Shown piece by piece: positions 1-9,729 of a DNA stretch of 64,000 nucleotides. Positions within the stretch are counted from its first letter, which is position 1; every line of letters starts with the position of its first letter. The stretch comes from Cranoglanis bouderius (Eukaryota; Chordata; Actinopteri; Siluriformes; Cranoglanididae). The notes beneath the pieces were generated by a model. It made no database searches. It was not told the origin of the DNA and was given only the letters and a program-made list of their open reading frames with translations. Both the position numbers and the translations under genes were made by a program. Location: positions 15,039,020-15,103,019 of the forward strand of contig CM042553.1 of assembly GCA_023630585.1 (NCBI GenBank). The letters are read 5' to 3'.

Positions 1-811
1 TAACTGAAGTTAGATCATAAGCACGCAGTTTCACAGCGCTTGAGAGCTGGTGAATTGTCTAGTGATCAGACTTGATACTTTTCCTTTTAATCAGCCTGTG
101 TTGGCTTTAACAGCTTAGGCAGCATGAACATGTCTCAACCCAGATAGTCACAGCAGTGGGAGACAGGCTAGCTGGCACCGTCCTAATCAGCGTCAAGTCT
201 GTCACGTCACCGTCACTGTTATAAGATGGTCTAGCTTCCACTAAAAATTCACTGTCAAAATGTCAAGCTATTTTATCAAACATAAATTTCCTTGCCTAAT
301 ACTTTTGCTTTGCTCATTTATTTCATAGCCCCAAGCCTTTGTGGTGTTTTCAGATGGCTTGCTTGGCCAGTCTGACTTTGACAGCAGGTTTATTAAGCTA
401 GGCTTGACAAACTGCCAAAGGCAGACAAATATTGATCTTCTGACAAGCCATTTAGTTTATTTGGAGTAAATCTTTCTGTAGCACCAGTATGTGCTTATTG
501 TTTGTTACCGTATTATCGGTAAAGGGTTGTTCACCTTTTCTGGTATTTCCTAGAAAGATGGCAATAAATCCCAAAATATGAAGATTACAAATGCTTCTGG
601 AAAAACGCAGTCTCTCTCTCTCCCTAGCCACTGCCCCCATTCTAGCTCATTTGCTTGCTCTGTCTGTGAGACTGAGTTTAGATTTGTAGCCCTTTGCGAT
701 GACAAAATTATGATATCCATGTTATGGTACTTGCCTTTCAGCTGCTGAGGTGTAGGTTATGTGTGGGCATAGCTATATTTAGCTAATCTAACACAAATTA
801 ATGGACACACA

Positions 812-849
<38 letters not shown>

Positions 850-889
850 CTGGTTTAACTACATTTGTGAGCTATGTCTGTGATTTCAG
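1..889. other. patj intron, upstream part
   Basis: No exon or recognisable transposon was seen. A (CA)n microsatellite occupies 806-847 just before the first visible exon. ORFs here are short and lack any motif. Confidence 0.6.
806..847. repeat. (CA)n microsatellite upstream of the exon at 890
   Basis: An almost pure CA dinucleotide run lies 42 bp before the splice acceptor. CA repeats near splice sites are known hnRNP L binding platforms; any effect here is inference. Confidence 0.9.
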
Positions 890-989
890 GTCAGTCAGCA
901 AGGGCATGGGTGGAGTTAGCAGAGAGCGAGGTGGACTCAGATTCCAGGAACGAAGGCTCAGAACTCACTCTGACTGACACAGACACAGA
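890..989 (+). CDS. patj: patj coding exon: acidic linker before PDZ6
   Basis: This 100-bp internal exon encodes part of the linker that precedes PDZ6. It is bounded by a TTTCAG acceptor (887-889) and a GA|GTAAGT donor (990). Only the frame that starts after two carried bases is open. It reads an acidic, Ser-rich stretch including AESEVDSDS and GSELTLTDTDTE. It ends with two bases of a codon that the A at 7574 completes to Glu, so it splices in frame to the PDZ6 exon. PATJ is a scaffold of epithelial tight junctions that binds PALS1 through an N-terminal L27 domain encoded outside this window. The acceptor is preceded by a (CA)n tract at 806-847. The call rests on phase and position rather than on a recognised motif. 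A small extra exon between this one and 7574 cannot be excluded. Confidence 0.75.
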
Positions 990-1130
990 GTAAGTGACAC
1001 CCATATCTCTGTCATGTTTAGCAAACTGCACATCCTGCCTGTACAGTGCAATTAGGCATTTTAGGATTAGTCTGCAGTGAGAGTTTTGTCTGAAGTCTAA
1101 AAACACATGCTGCTACTGTTGGTACTTAGG

Positions 1131-1772
1131 TACTCACTGAGCACTTTATTAGGAACACTGTCCTAATACTCTGTAGGGCCTACCTTTGCTCTCAAAACAG
1201 CTTTAATTCTTTGATGTTCTGAGATTGCACAATTCCTGCAGATTTTTCAGGTGTGCTTTCATGCTGCGAAGCTCCCGTTCAACCACATCCCAAAGGTGTT
1301 CTATTAGATTCAGATACAGTGACTGGGAAAGCCACTGAAGAACATTGAACATTGTCATCTAGTTATCTTTGTTACTGGTGCCTTTCTGTCAGCTCAAACC
1401 AGTCTGGCCATTCTCATCAACAAGGCGTTTCCATCCACAGAACTGCCGCTCACTGGATGTTTGTTCTTTATTGCACCATTCTGAGTAAACTGTGTGTGCG
1501 TGCGTGTGTGCGTGCGTGCGTGAAAATCCCAGGAGATCAGCAGTTATAGAAATACTCAAACCAGACTGTCTGGCACCAACAATCATGCCACAGTCAAAAT
1601 CACTGAGATCACATTTTTTCCCATTCTGATGATTGATGTGGAGATTACCCAAAGCTGCTGGCCCGTATCTGCATGATTTTATGCACTGCACTGCTGCCAC
1701 ACAATTGGGTGACTAGATAATTGCATGAATGAGAAGGCGTACAGATGTTCCTAATATAGTGCTCTGTGAGTG
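1131..1772 (-). mobile_element. internally deleted Tc1-like element, TACTCACTGAGCACTTTATT family
   Basis: The left end reads CACTGAGCACTTTATTAGGA and the right end mirrors it (TCCTAATATAGTGCTCTG). The body is the antisense of a Tc1-type transposase N-terminus that is common in fish. Remnant protein is readable at 1389-1700 on the minus strand (GARQSGLSIS, SSERQFCGWK). A (GTGC)n-like expansion interrupts it at 1490-1522. The catalytic region is missing, so the copy is dead. Relatives occur at 52538-53690 and 61985-62290. Confidence 0.75.
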
Positions 1773-3807
1773 TGTGTCTGTTATAGGAATTGCTTGGTGT
1801 GTTCGTAGTGTTGTATCCCCACCTACTGGATTAAAGACAGTATTACAGAATGACCTACCCAGGAATCCATTAGTACCATCACATACATGGTTAAGAGTAT
1901 AATCATAGCTGAAAGGATGTTCAAATGGTGCTATAGCTAACGTTACAAAAACAATGGCAATAGGGTCAAAGATGGCATTTACAGGAATTTTTTATGGGTT
2001 TATACTATGCTTCAGAATGTGTTCTATACAGTTGTATTATTTTATTCAATAATATTGTGAAAATACATTAAAATCAAGTTAACAGAAATCGAGCCTTTTA
2101 AAGTGTGAGAATAGTCAAACATGAGGCAAGTTTTTAACAATACTACTTCAATATTATTTACAAAACCACACTGCAATAAAAATGTTATTTTATTTTGAAA
2201 TTTCTATATGTTGCACTTATATTGGACTTATATCTACTACTTTGTTCTATATTTATAAGGGTATGCATGTAATACAAGTTTGTTTTATGCTTTTATGATT
2301 TATTATGTTTATATATTTAAGTCAGTTAAAGTGTTGCTTTGTTTGAATGTTAGTCTTGCAAGTCAGACTGATACAGACACTGGTACCTTTTGTAATAAGA
2401 TGCTGTTTGATTCGGATTTCAAATGAGCAACCACAGTTTTCTTAGCTTAGCCCACTGAATCCCACTTCACCACTAAGTGCCTCAAACTAAATTCTTGAAT
2501 ACATATATGTTAGACGAATTACTCTATTTTGCATAAAAAAGCCCATTGTGCCATGGAGTTCAGAAATTCAGTTCTCTGAAATAAACACACCTGATGTCAC
2601 AACAATATAGCGGCACACAATCAACAATAAACAGATTTCCTTTGTATTATTATTTTTTTTTACTTGCTAAACCTTGATTTTACTTGATACGTAGCTTTTC
2701 TGTTGTGAAATTATGTTTTAACAGCTTTGTAAGTTTAGATTTGTAATGTAATTCCATTGATTTCAGCCCAGTTTTACAAACTCTATAAGACAATTGTGAC
2801 CGATAATTTCTGTGAACAAAGATGAGCGAGATTAATTGACCTATCTTATACGTCATTTCTGGTCACTTATCACACAGCAGTAATTCAACTGGAATAAGCT
2901 TGAATTCTAGTAACTAGATTTTGAACAGATTCAGAATTACGTACACATGCACCTGTTGGTAATAATGCATGAAAATAAGCGAAGAGCAACAATCGTCAGG
3001 TCAGCGCAGGAGTGAATGAGAGAGTGAGGGAGAGAGATAAAAGCTTCTGTGAGGGTAGCCTCCACACTGAAAGGCTTGAAGCTGCATTGGAATGCAGCTG
3101 AGACCCTGACAGCTGCTTTTGCTGTCAGTGAGTGATGGAGAATTAAGAGATCAGGTGTGTGTATGTGCACATGAGCACATGCCTGTGTACGTGCAGGCAT
3201 ACACAAGATCTTTTGCGCAGGATGCTGACTGTTTGAAATAAGATTTCAGACAGCAACAAGCCCTTAGGGTTGCATCAGTGTTTGGCTAAAAATAAAATGG
3301 AATTTACACATAGTGAGCGTTTTATTTATCCATATAGATTCTGTGAGACCTCCAGAGGAAAACAAAAATCCAATTGTCAGAGATGCACTACTGTGTTATC
3401 ACAGGCATTGTTATATTCCTTTCACACCACCATTCTGTTTATTTATACATGTTTTTGTGTCTAGTGTTGATCTGCTCGTCGGAATTTAAATGTACTGAGC
3501 AGAAATTGTCTTCTTAATTATTTTTGATGCTTCACTAATTTGCAGGGTTAAGGAGATGTCTGTGTGTATAACAGAAGAGAAAATATTTTTCCATGTCCAC
3601 AGGTCTACACAGCTGTCTTCATATGGCAGAAGGAAGAAGAGAAGTCAGGGGGCTGCAATGGGACTGATGAGAGACGAACACAGGTTGGAGAACATTACGA
3701 TGTGTTAAAATGCATTATGGGCCTTTGGGGGACTGTTCTTCTGAAGATTCTGCTACAAACATTACTGTTTAGAGTTCAGGATCGTTAAATTGTGGACATA
3801 TTGTAAC

Positions 3808-3810
<3 letters not shown>
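1773..3810. other. patj intron without recognised content
   Basis: Unique-looking AT-rich sequence. No exon with matching phase, RNA gene or transposon end was found. Confidence 0.5.

Positions 3811-3902
<92 letters not shown>
3811..3902. repeat. compound (CT)n(GT)n microsatellite
   Basis: CT units occupy 3811-3854 and GT units 3855-3902. A T homopolymer follows at 3993-4023. The open frame across it is a low-complexity artefact. Confidence 0.95.
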
Positions 3903-3904
<2 letters not shown>

Positions 3905-3990
3905 TATCAGTGATTTACCAGAGAGAGAGGTTGGAGAGGGAGAGGAAACACCCATCTTCAGTCACTGGGGTCCCCCACGCAGGTTATTCT

Positions 3991-4026
<36 letters not shown>

Positions 4027-4216
4027 TTCTAAATTAAATGTAAAACAGATAAAATCAGTAATTACAATGTCAGTCGTTTCCAATTTTCCAGCAGACATTT
4101 ACTGCAGTTACTGCAGTTTTCATGTAGCAGAATCTCAAATTCATTCAGCATGTTCTTGGTGACTGTGTGATACCCTATATATTTGCCCTATCCTGATTTT
4201 TTCCTGGTTTTGTGTA

Positions 4217-5783
4217 CAGCCGTGGCCAAAAGTTTTGAGAATGACATAAATATTAATTTTCACAAAGTCTACTGCTTCAGTGTTTTTAGATCTTTTTGTC
4301 AGATGTTACTAACTGTTACTGAAGTATAATCACAAGCATTTCATAAGTGTCAGTGGCTTTTATTGACAATTACATGAAGTTTATGCAAAGAGTCAATATT
4401 TGCAGTGTTGACCCTTCTTTTTCAAGACCTCTGCAATTCGCCCTGGCATGCTGTCAATCAACTTCTGGGCCACAACCTGACTGATGGCAGCCCATTCTTG
4501 CATAATCAATGATTGGAGTTTGTCAGAGTTTGTGGGTTTTTGTTTGTCCACCCGCCTCTTGAGGATTGACCACAAATTCTCAATGGGATTAAGGTCTGGG
4601 GAGTTTCCTGGCCATGGACCCAAAATGTCGATGTTTTGTTCCCCGAGCCACTTCGTTATCACTTTTGCCTTGTGGCAAGGTGCCCCATCATGCTGGAAAA
4701 GGCATTGGTCGTCACCAAACTGTTCTTGGATGGTTGGGAGAAGTTGCTCTCTGAGGATGTTTTTGTACCATTCTTTATTCATGGCTGTGTTCTTAGGCAA
4801 AATTGTGAGTGAGCCCACTCCCTTGGCTGAGAAGCAACCCCACACATGAGTGGTCTCAGGATGCTTTACTGTTGGCATGACACAGGACTGATGGTAGCGC
4901 GCACCTTTTCTTCTCCGGACAAGCTTTTTTCCAGATGCCCCAAACAATCGGAAAGTGGATTCATCAGAGAAAATGACATTACCCCAGTCCTCAGCAGTCC
5001 AATCCCTGTACTTTTTGCAGAATAGCAGTCTGTCCCTGATGTTTTTCCTGGAGAGAAGTGGCTTCTTTGCTGCCCTTCTTGACACAAGGCCATCCTCCAA
5101 AAGTCTTCGCCTTACTGTGCGTGCAGACGCACTCACACCTGCCTGCTGCCATTCCTGAGCAAGCTCTGCACTGGTGGTGCCCCGATCCCGCAGCTGAATC
5201 AACTTTAGGAGACGGTGCTGATGCTTGCTGGACTTTCTTGGGCGCCCTGAAGCCTTCTTCACAACAGTTGAACCTCTCTCCTTGAAGGTCTTGATGATCC
5301 GATAAATGGTTGATTTAGGTGCAATCTTACTAGCAGCAATATGCTTGCCTGTGAATCCCTTTTTGTGCAAAGCAATGATGGCTGCATGTGTTTCCTTGCA
5401 GGTAACCATAGTTAACAGAGGAAGAACAATAATTTCAAGCACCACCCTCCTTTTAAAGCTTCCAGTCTGTTATTCTAACTCAATCAGCATGACAGAGTGA
5501 TCTCCAGCCTTGTCCTCGTTAACACTCTCACCTGTGTTAACGAGAGAATCACTGACATGATGTCAGCTGGTCCTTTTGTGGAAGGGCTGAAATGCGGTGG
5601 ACATGTTTTTTTGGGATTAAGTTCATTTTCATGGCAAAGAGGGACTTTGAAATTAATTGCAATTCATCTGATCACTCTTCATAACGTTCTGGAGTATATG
5701 CAAATTGCCATCATAAAAACTGAGGCAGCAGACTTTGTAAAAAATAATATTTGTGTCATTCTCAAAACTTTTGGCCACGGCTG
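4217..5783 (-). mobile_element. open Tc1/mariner transposon with DD35E spacing, copy 1
   Basis: This 1,567-bp element is flanked by TA duplications (4215-4216 and 5784-5785). Its terminal inverted repeats begin CAGCCGTGGCCAAAAGTTTT. It carries a full-length transposase on the minus strand. It lies in the left inverted repeat of an older element. It matches the copy at 9730-11296 over the whole length with about 26 mismatches by eye and no indels. Confidence 0.93.
4393..5445 (-). CDS. Tc1-type transposase, full length, DD35E
   Basis: This 350-residue open frame would catalyse cut-and-paste transposition of its own element at TA sites. The conserved protein probably starts at Met13 (5409), giving 338 residues. 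An N-terminal paired-type DNA-binding region covers about residues 15-125 and contains a GRPRK motif (67-71). The catalytic domain has D161 in FSDES, D253 in FQHDGAPCH and E289 in SPDLNPIENLW. There are 35 residues between the second Asp and the Glu, one more than in Sleeping Beauty or Tc1 (34). DD35E Tc1/mariner elements have been described as the Traveler family, and this copy fits that description. All three acidic residues and the frame are intact, so activity is possible. The copy has two His substitutions, at residues 75 and 77, compared with copy 2. Confidence 0.93.
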   Translation of the reverse strand: MVLEIIVLPLLTMVTCKETHAAIIALHKKGFTGKHIAASKIAPKSTIYRIIKTFKERGSTVVKKASGRPRKSSKHQHRLLKLIQLRDRGTTSAELAQEWQQAGVSASARTVRRRLLEDGLVSRRAAKKPLLSRKNIRDRLLFCKKYRDWTAEDWGNVIFSDESTFRLFGASGKKLVRRRKGARYHQSCVMPTVKHPETTHVWGCFSAKGVGSLTILPKNTAMNKEWYKNILREQLLPTIQEQFGDDQCLFQHDGAPCHKAKVITKWLGEQNIDILGPWPGNSPDLNPIENLWSILKRRVDKQKPTNSDKLQSLIMQEWAAISQVVAQKLIDSMPGRIAEVLKKKGQHCKY

Positions 5784-5949
5784 TATATCTCATGCTAAAT
5801 ATTTTTAGATCTTCAAACAAAATACAACATAAAACAAACGCAACCTGAGTAAACACACAGTACAGTTTTTATTTATTTATTTTTTTAAGAAAAAAAATTT
5901 ATCCAACACCTATCACCCATGTGAAAAACTAATTGCCCCATTAAACTTA

Positions 5950-6788
5950 AAATCTGGTTGTGGCACTTTTAGCAGCAATACCTGCAACCATACGCTTCCG
6001 GTAACTGGAGATCAGTCTTACTTCTAGGACTAGGACCTACTCCTGTGCTTTGGATCATTGTCCTTTTGCATAATCTAGTTGCGGTTGAGTTTCAACTTAC
6101 GGACAGAAGACCGGACATTCTCCTTTAGGATTTTCTGATAGACAGCAGAATTCATGTTTGCTCAATTATTGCAAGTTGCCCAGGCCCTGAAGCAGCAAAG
6201 CATCCCCATGCCATCACACTTCCACCACCATGCTTGACCGTGGGTATGATGTTCTTTTTGTGGAATTCTGTGTTTGGTTTACGCCAGATGTAACAGGACC
6301 CCTGTCTTCCAAATGGTTCCACTTTCAACTCAACAATTCACAGAACATTCTCCCAAAAGGTTTGAGGATCATCAAGGTGTGTTTTGTCAAAATTCAGACG
6401 CGCCTTAATGTTCTTCTGGGTTAGCAGTGGTTTTCGCCTCACCACTCTTCCATGGATGCATTTTTGCCAAGTGTCTTTATGATAGTGGAGTTATGAACAG
6501 TGACCTTTATTGATGCAAGAGAGGCCTGTAGGTCCTTTGATGTTGTCCTTGGGTCTTTTGTGACTTCATGGATGAGTAGTTGCTGTGCTCATGGGGGAAT
6601 TTTGGAAGGTTGGCCACTTCTGGGAAGGTTCACTACTGTGACGAGTTTTTCCATTTGGAGATAATGGCTCTCACTGTGGTTCTTTGGAGTCCTAGAGCCT
6701 TTGAAATAGCTTTGCAACCCTTCCAAGACTGAGGTATTTCAGTCACCATCTTCCTCATCATTTCTGGAATTTCTTTCAATTTTGGCAT
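5950..6788 (-). pseudogene. decayed Tc1-like transposase of the older element
   Basis: Reading from the ATG at 6788 on the minus strand gives MPKLKEIPEMMRKMVTEIPQ, the N-terminal helix-turn-helix start of a Tc1-type transposase. The rest is broken by stops and frameshifts. Fragments of the central and C-terminal parts are recognisable in the antisense text, for example around the CATGGTGGTGGAAGTGTGAT-type segment at 6208-6235. No long frame survives, so it is non-functional. Confidence 0.7.
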
Positions 6789-7573
6789 AGTGTGTTACTG
6801 GGTAAGAGCTTTTAACCAACTTCATGCTGTTGAAAAAGTTCTATTTAAGTGTTGATTTGATTGAACAGGGTTTGCAGTAATCAGGCCTGGTTGCGTCTAG
6901 TCCAGCTGAACCCCATTATGAATGCAGTTTCATAGATTTGGGGAATTAGTAACTACTGGGGCAAATATATTTTCACACAGGCCCAGTTGGTATTGGATAA
7001 CTTTTTTGCTTCAATACATAACATTATCATTTTAAAAACTGTATTTTGTGTTTACTCAGGTTGCCTTTGTTTTATATTAGATTTTGTTTTAATTTCTGAA
7101 ACAATTTAGTATGAGATATACACAAAAACAGAAGAAATACGGATGGAGGCAAATACATTTTCACAGCACTGTACATAGTGAATGAGGTCATTTGGGATTT
7201 GACTTAGCTGTGTATTGCATGAGTTTAAATAAATAAAAATCGTTATTGTGTGATGTTGAGGTAAAGATGGATCCTGTGTAGCACGATATATGCACCAATG
7301 TTTATGATATGATATTGTCTTCTCATAATTTTCTTTTAATAGACATCCTTTAAACAATTTTCACCTTCCATGGTTTGTGTGATATGAATGCATAGTGTAT
7401 CCTCTAATGTTGTATAAAAATGCAGGCTAGTTAAGATTTGTATGCATTGCAGTGCTGAGAATTTTACATAATTAAGGTTTGAATGTAGGTGTAGAGTAAT
7501 TTGTCAGGCCTAATAAGATATAAGATGACTAAACCTGGTGTGTGGGTTTATGAGTGTGATTTGTGTTTTGTAG

Positions 7574-7751
7574 AGTGGAGGTTTGGCTGGATCCCGGCGA
7601 GTCTCTGGGCATCAGCATCGTTGGCGGGCGGTCAGTTATAAAGCGCCTGAAGAATGGAGAAGAGCTGAAAGGCATCTTCATTAAACAGGTGCTTCCAGAC
7701 AGCCCTGCAGGACGCACACACGCACTCAAAACTGGAGACAAGATCTTGCAG
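7574..7751 (+). CDS. patj: patj coding exon: first part of PDZ6
   Basis: This 178-bp exon (one carried base plus 59 codons) runs from a TTTGTAG acceptor to a CAG|GTGAGC donor. It encodes strands 1-4 of a PDZ domain. The carboxylate-binding loop reads ESLGISIVGG, followed by VIKRLKNGEELKGIFIKQVL and DSPAGRTHALKTGDKIL. From memory this matches the sixth PDZ of vertebrate PATJ/INADL more closely than MPDZ/MUPP1, because PATJ has VIKRLKNGEELKG at this position. In mammals PATJ PDZ6 is reported to bind the C-terminus of ZO-3 and so link the Crumbs complex to tight junctions. The codon usage is GC-rich compared with the flanking introns, as expected for a constrained exon. It joins the exon at 7931 in phase 0. 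Confidence 0.93.
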
Positions 7752-7930
7752 GTGAGCAACACGCATACAAACACATACAGAGTCTCCACAAACCAGCTGT
7801 GCTACTTCCAAGATGTGCTGTTGGTACAGAATAATGTTAGAAAATGTTCATGATACACAGATGTGTAGCTGGTATAATAATATAATTGATTGCACAAAAA
7901 TCTGACACAATGTCCTATTCTGTTCCTCAG

Positions 7931-8041
7931 GTGGCAGGTGTGGACCTGCAAAACGCCAGCCATGAGGAGGCAGTGCAGGCCATTAAAAGTGCTCCGAGCC
8001 CTGTGGAGTTCATCGTGCAGAGCCTTTCATCCACTCCCCGG
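7931..8041 (+). CDS. patj: patj coding exon: second part of PDZ6
   Basis: This 111-bp, phase 0-0 exon (37 codons) lies between a TTCCTCAG acceptor and a CGG|GTATTG donor. It begins VAGVDLQNASHEEAVQAIK and ends FIVQSLSSTPR. It supplies the alpha-B helix and the last strand of PDZ6. The His at the start of helix B (NASHEEAV) is the hallmark of a class I PDZ pocket, which prefers S/T-x-hydrophobic C-termini. The closing QSLSSTPR is characteristic of PATJ. The downstream donor has only GTATTG, so it is weaker than its neighbours. Confidence 0.93.
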
Positions 8042-8287
8042 GTATTGCTCATAACTATTTCTAAAAATTCTCTACTGACAAATCTTTTTTTTTTTTTTTC
8101 CTCCCCCAGCTGTCTTTGCTACATGTTCACAGCTCATTATCTCCATTTACTCTAATGATATCCTGCAAATGGCAGCTGATTGGTTGAGCCAAATTTGATT
8201 TTAAAGAAGAAAGATTTATACATTGTGGCATCATTAAAGAATCAATTGAGCCAACAGTAAAATGTAATGCAGTATTAATCTAATTGC

Positions 8288-8833
8288 AAGGAATAAAACA
8301 CTTAGTGGTGTGTTGTTACAGGAAAATAATCAGTGACAGAGTGGTGTGATATGGCCCAACACTAAGCAGAGTTAATGTTATCACCACTCCAATTTGCTAA
8401 TTGCCTAACAATCTTTTGTTTGTTAAAAAAGAAGACCCCATACATTTTATCCATTTATAGTTATGTTTAATGTTGTTGAATGTCCGCAAAAAAAAAAAAA
8501 CAACAAAAAAAAATCACTTCCCTTATAATAGCTATAACCAATCATTTCCTCACCAACCTCTCTTTTGTTCTCCATCCTAAAGATTTTCACATGTCCGAAA
8601 ACTTGGTTACAGCTTTTCCTCTGACTATTAAACTGCTCTGATACTGGAGACTCCTTCCATAAATAAACATCTCCTCAAAGAAAACTGCATCATATTAACA
8701 GTTACATACATTTAAACCTGTTTGTGTTAATCACTGAATTTAGTGCAGTGTGTTGAGTTGTTATTATAAAAATGATGACAAATTAGAAAGACTGCATCAG
8801 GGTTGAGAATTCAGCAGTGCTGTGGTATAATGT
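8288..8833 (-). repeat. terminal-hairpin repeat family, copy 1 (near full length)
   Basis: The copy begins AAGGAATAAAACACT, the hairpin end of the family in reverse orientation. It continues through CATTTTATCCATTTATAG and GGAGACTCCTTCCATAAATA to TTCAGCAGTGCTGTGG. The same blocks in the other orientation are in the copies at 28222, 29240 and 30590. No coding capacity is present. Confidence 0.7.
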
Positions 8834-9568
8834 CATTTAAATTATTTTTCTACATACAACTCCGCTTTAAAATTTGGGCCACATATCTGGCCGAAGTCTG
8901 ATGCTGGTGTGGAGATGTTGATTTCAGCTTCAAGATGACTGCTGCTACTGTTTTTTTTTTTGTTTTTTTTTAACTATGCAACATATGCTGTGTTTATAGA
9001 TAACTGTGTCATCCAATGGCAGACCTAAATAAGAAAGTCTTTGAGACAAGTGTGTGATTATTTAGCCATGCAGTTTGCATGATGCTAAACTGGAGGCTGT
9101 AAACTTAATTTATTTATGAACTACATTTGCCTTGTGCCTCCAGTGTAAAACTCGAGCAGCAAATGTTGGGGAAAAACAAACTACTCCTCATATGAGAGAG
9201 AGAATGAGCTCTGTAATTCTAGGATGAAGTTTATTTTTAGTGTGATGCTATTAGGTAAGTGATATGGATATTAAGCTTGTTGGAGTCAAGAACCCCCCCT
9301 TTTGAAAACAATGCCTAACTTTTGTTTGATCGTAGAGTCTATTAATTAAACCGTGGGCTTGTCGTATGACTGCATTTTCAGTACGTTTCCCCTTACTACA
9401 TGGTTATACATCCATTTTCAGATCTAAATCTGCTTCTGCTGTGTCATTGATGTGAGAGATTCTGCTGGTTCTGCTCACCACAGGAGCACATCTGCTGCAT
9501 GACTTGTCTGTTGCTTTATTAAGTCTCACTTGGTGTGTGTTTGTGTGTGTGTATGTGTGTGTGTGTAG

Positions 9569-9628
9569 CCTGTTTCAGTCACAGCCTCAAGTATAAGACA
9601 GCACAAGGCCAAGAGGAAAGGCATGCTG
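9569..9628 (+). CDS. patj: patj coding exon: small symmetric basic linker exon
   Basis: This is a 60-bp exon (20 codons, phase 0-0) with a CTG|GTGAGC donor. It encodes PVSVTASSIRQHKAKRKGML, a basic linker between PDZ6 and the proline-rich segment. The acceptor is unusual: instead of a pyrimidine tract it follows a (TG)n run at 9532-9566 that ends in TAG. Because the exon is symmetric it can be skipped without a frame change, so it may be an alternative cassette. The first open Tc1-type transposon downstream begins only 101 bp after the donor. The call depends on the splice signals, open frame and position; the linker sequence itself is not conserved enough for me to recognise with certainty. 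Confidence 0.7.
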
Positions 9629-9729
9629 GTGAGCAGCTTGTTCTCTCCCTTTATCCCTTTTATTTTCCTAACTTGGTTTAAATCTCGTGAGAGACAGCTG
9701 TCAATACATTAGTGAGGACTCAAATTCTA

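Larger units (their letters stand above)
4162..7173 (-). mobile_element. older Tc1-like element with about 215-bp inverted repeats, split by a younger insertion
   Basis: The right inverted repeat (about 6955-7173) reads, in reverse complement, like the join of 4162-4216 and 5786-5942. Both sides share TTTTGTGTATATCTCAT, TTTACTCAGGTTG and GGGGCAA. The left repeat is interrupted exactly at a TA by the 1,567-bp element at 4217-5783. The internal region carries a decayed transposase on the minus strand. Removing the insertion leaves an element of about 1.44 kb, typical for Tc1 types. Confidence 0.8.

Noticed and set aside
891..1106. 71-residue minus-strand frame over the first patj exon
   Set aside because: Shadow of the + strand exon, which has proper splice sites and a frame that joins PDZ6.
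3790..4032. Open frame over the CT/GT/T tracts (SLSLSL, CVCVCV, FFFF)
   Set aside because: Low-complexity translation of microsatellites. The same applies to frames at 35319-35891, 44756-44992, 59175-59366 and 59843-60082.
4484..4849. 121-residue open frame on the + strand inside transposon copy 1, with similar frames at 5058-5285 and 5497-5808 and in copy 2
   Set aside because: These are antisense shadows of the transposase and of its inverted repeats. They occur at the same places in both copies and have no domain.
7574..8041. Assignment of the PDZ exons to mpdz (MUPP1) instead of patj
   Set aside because: The stretches VIKRLKNGEELKG, FIVQSLSSTPR and APPPMRLPPPYR fit PATJ as I recall it. 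MPDZ differs at these positions.
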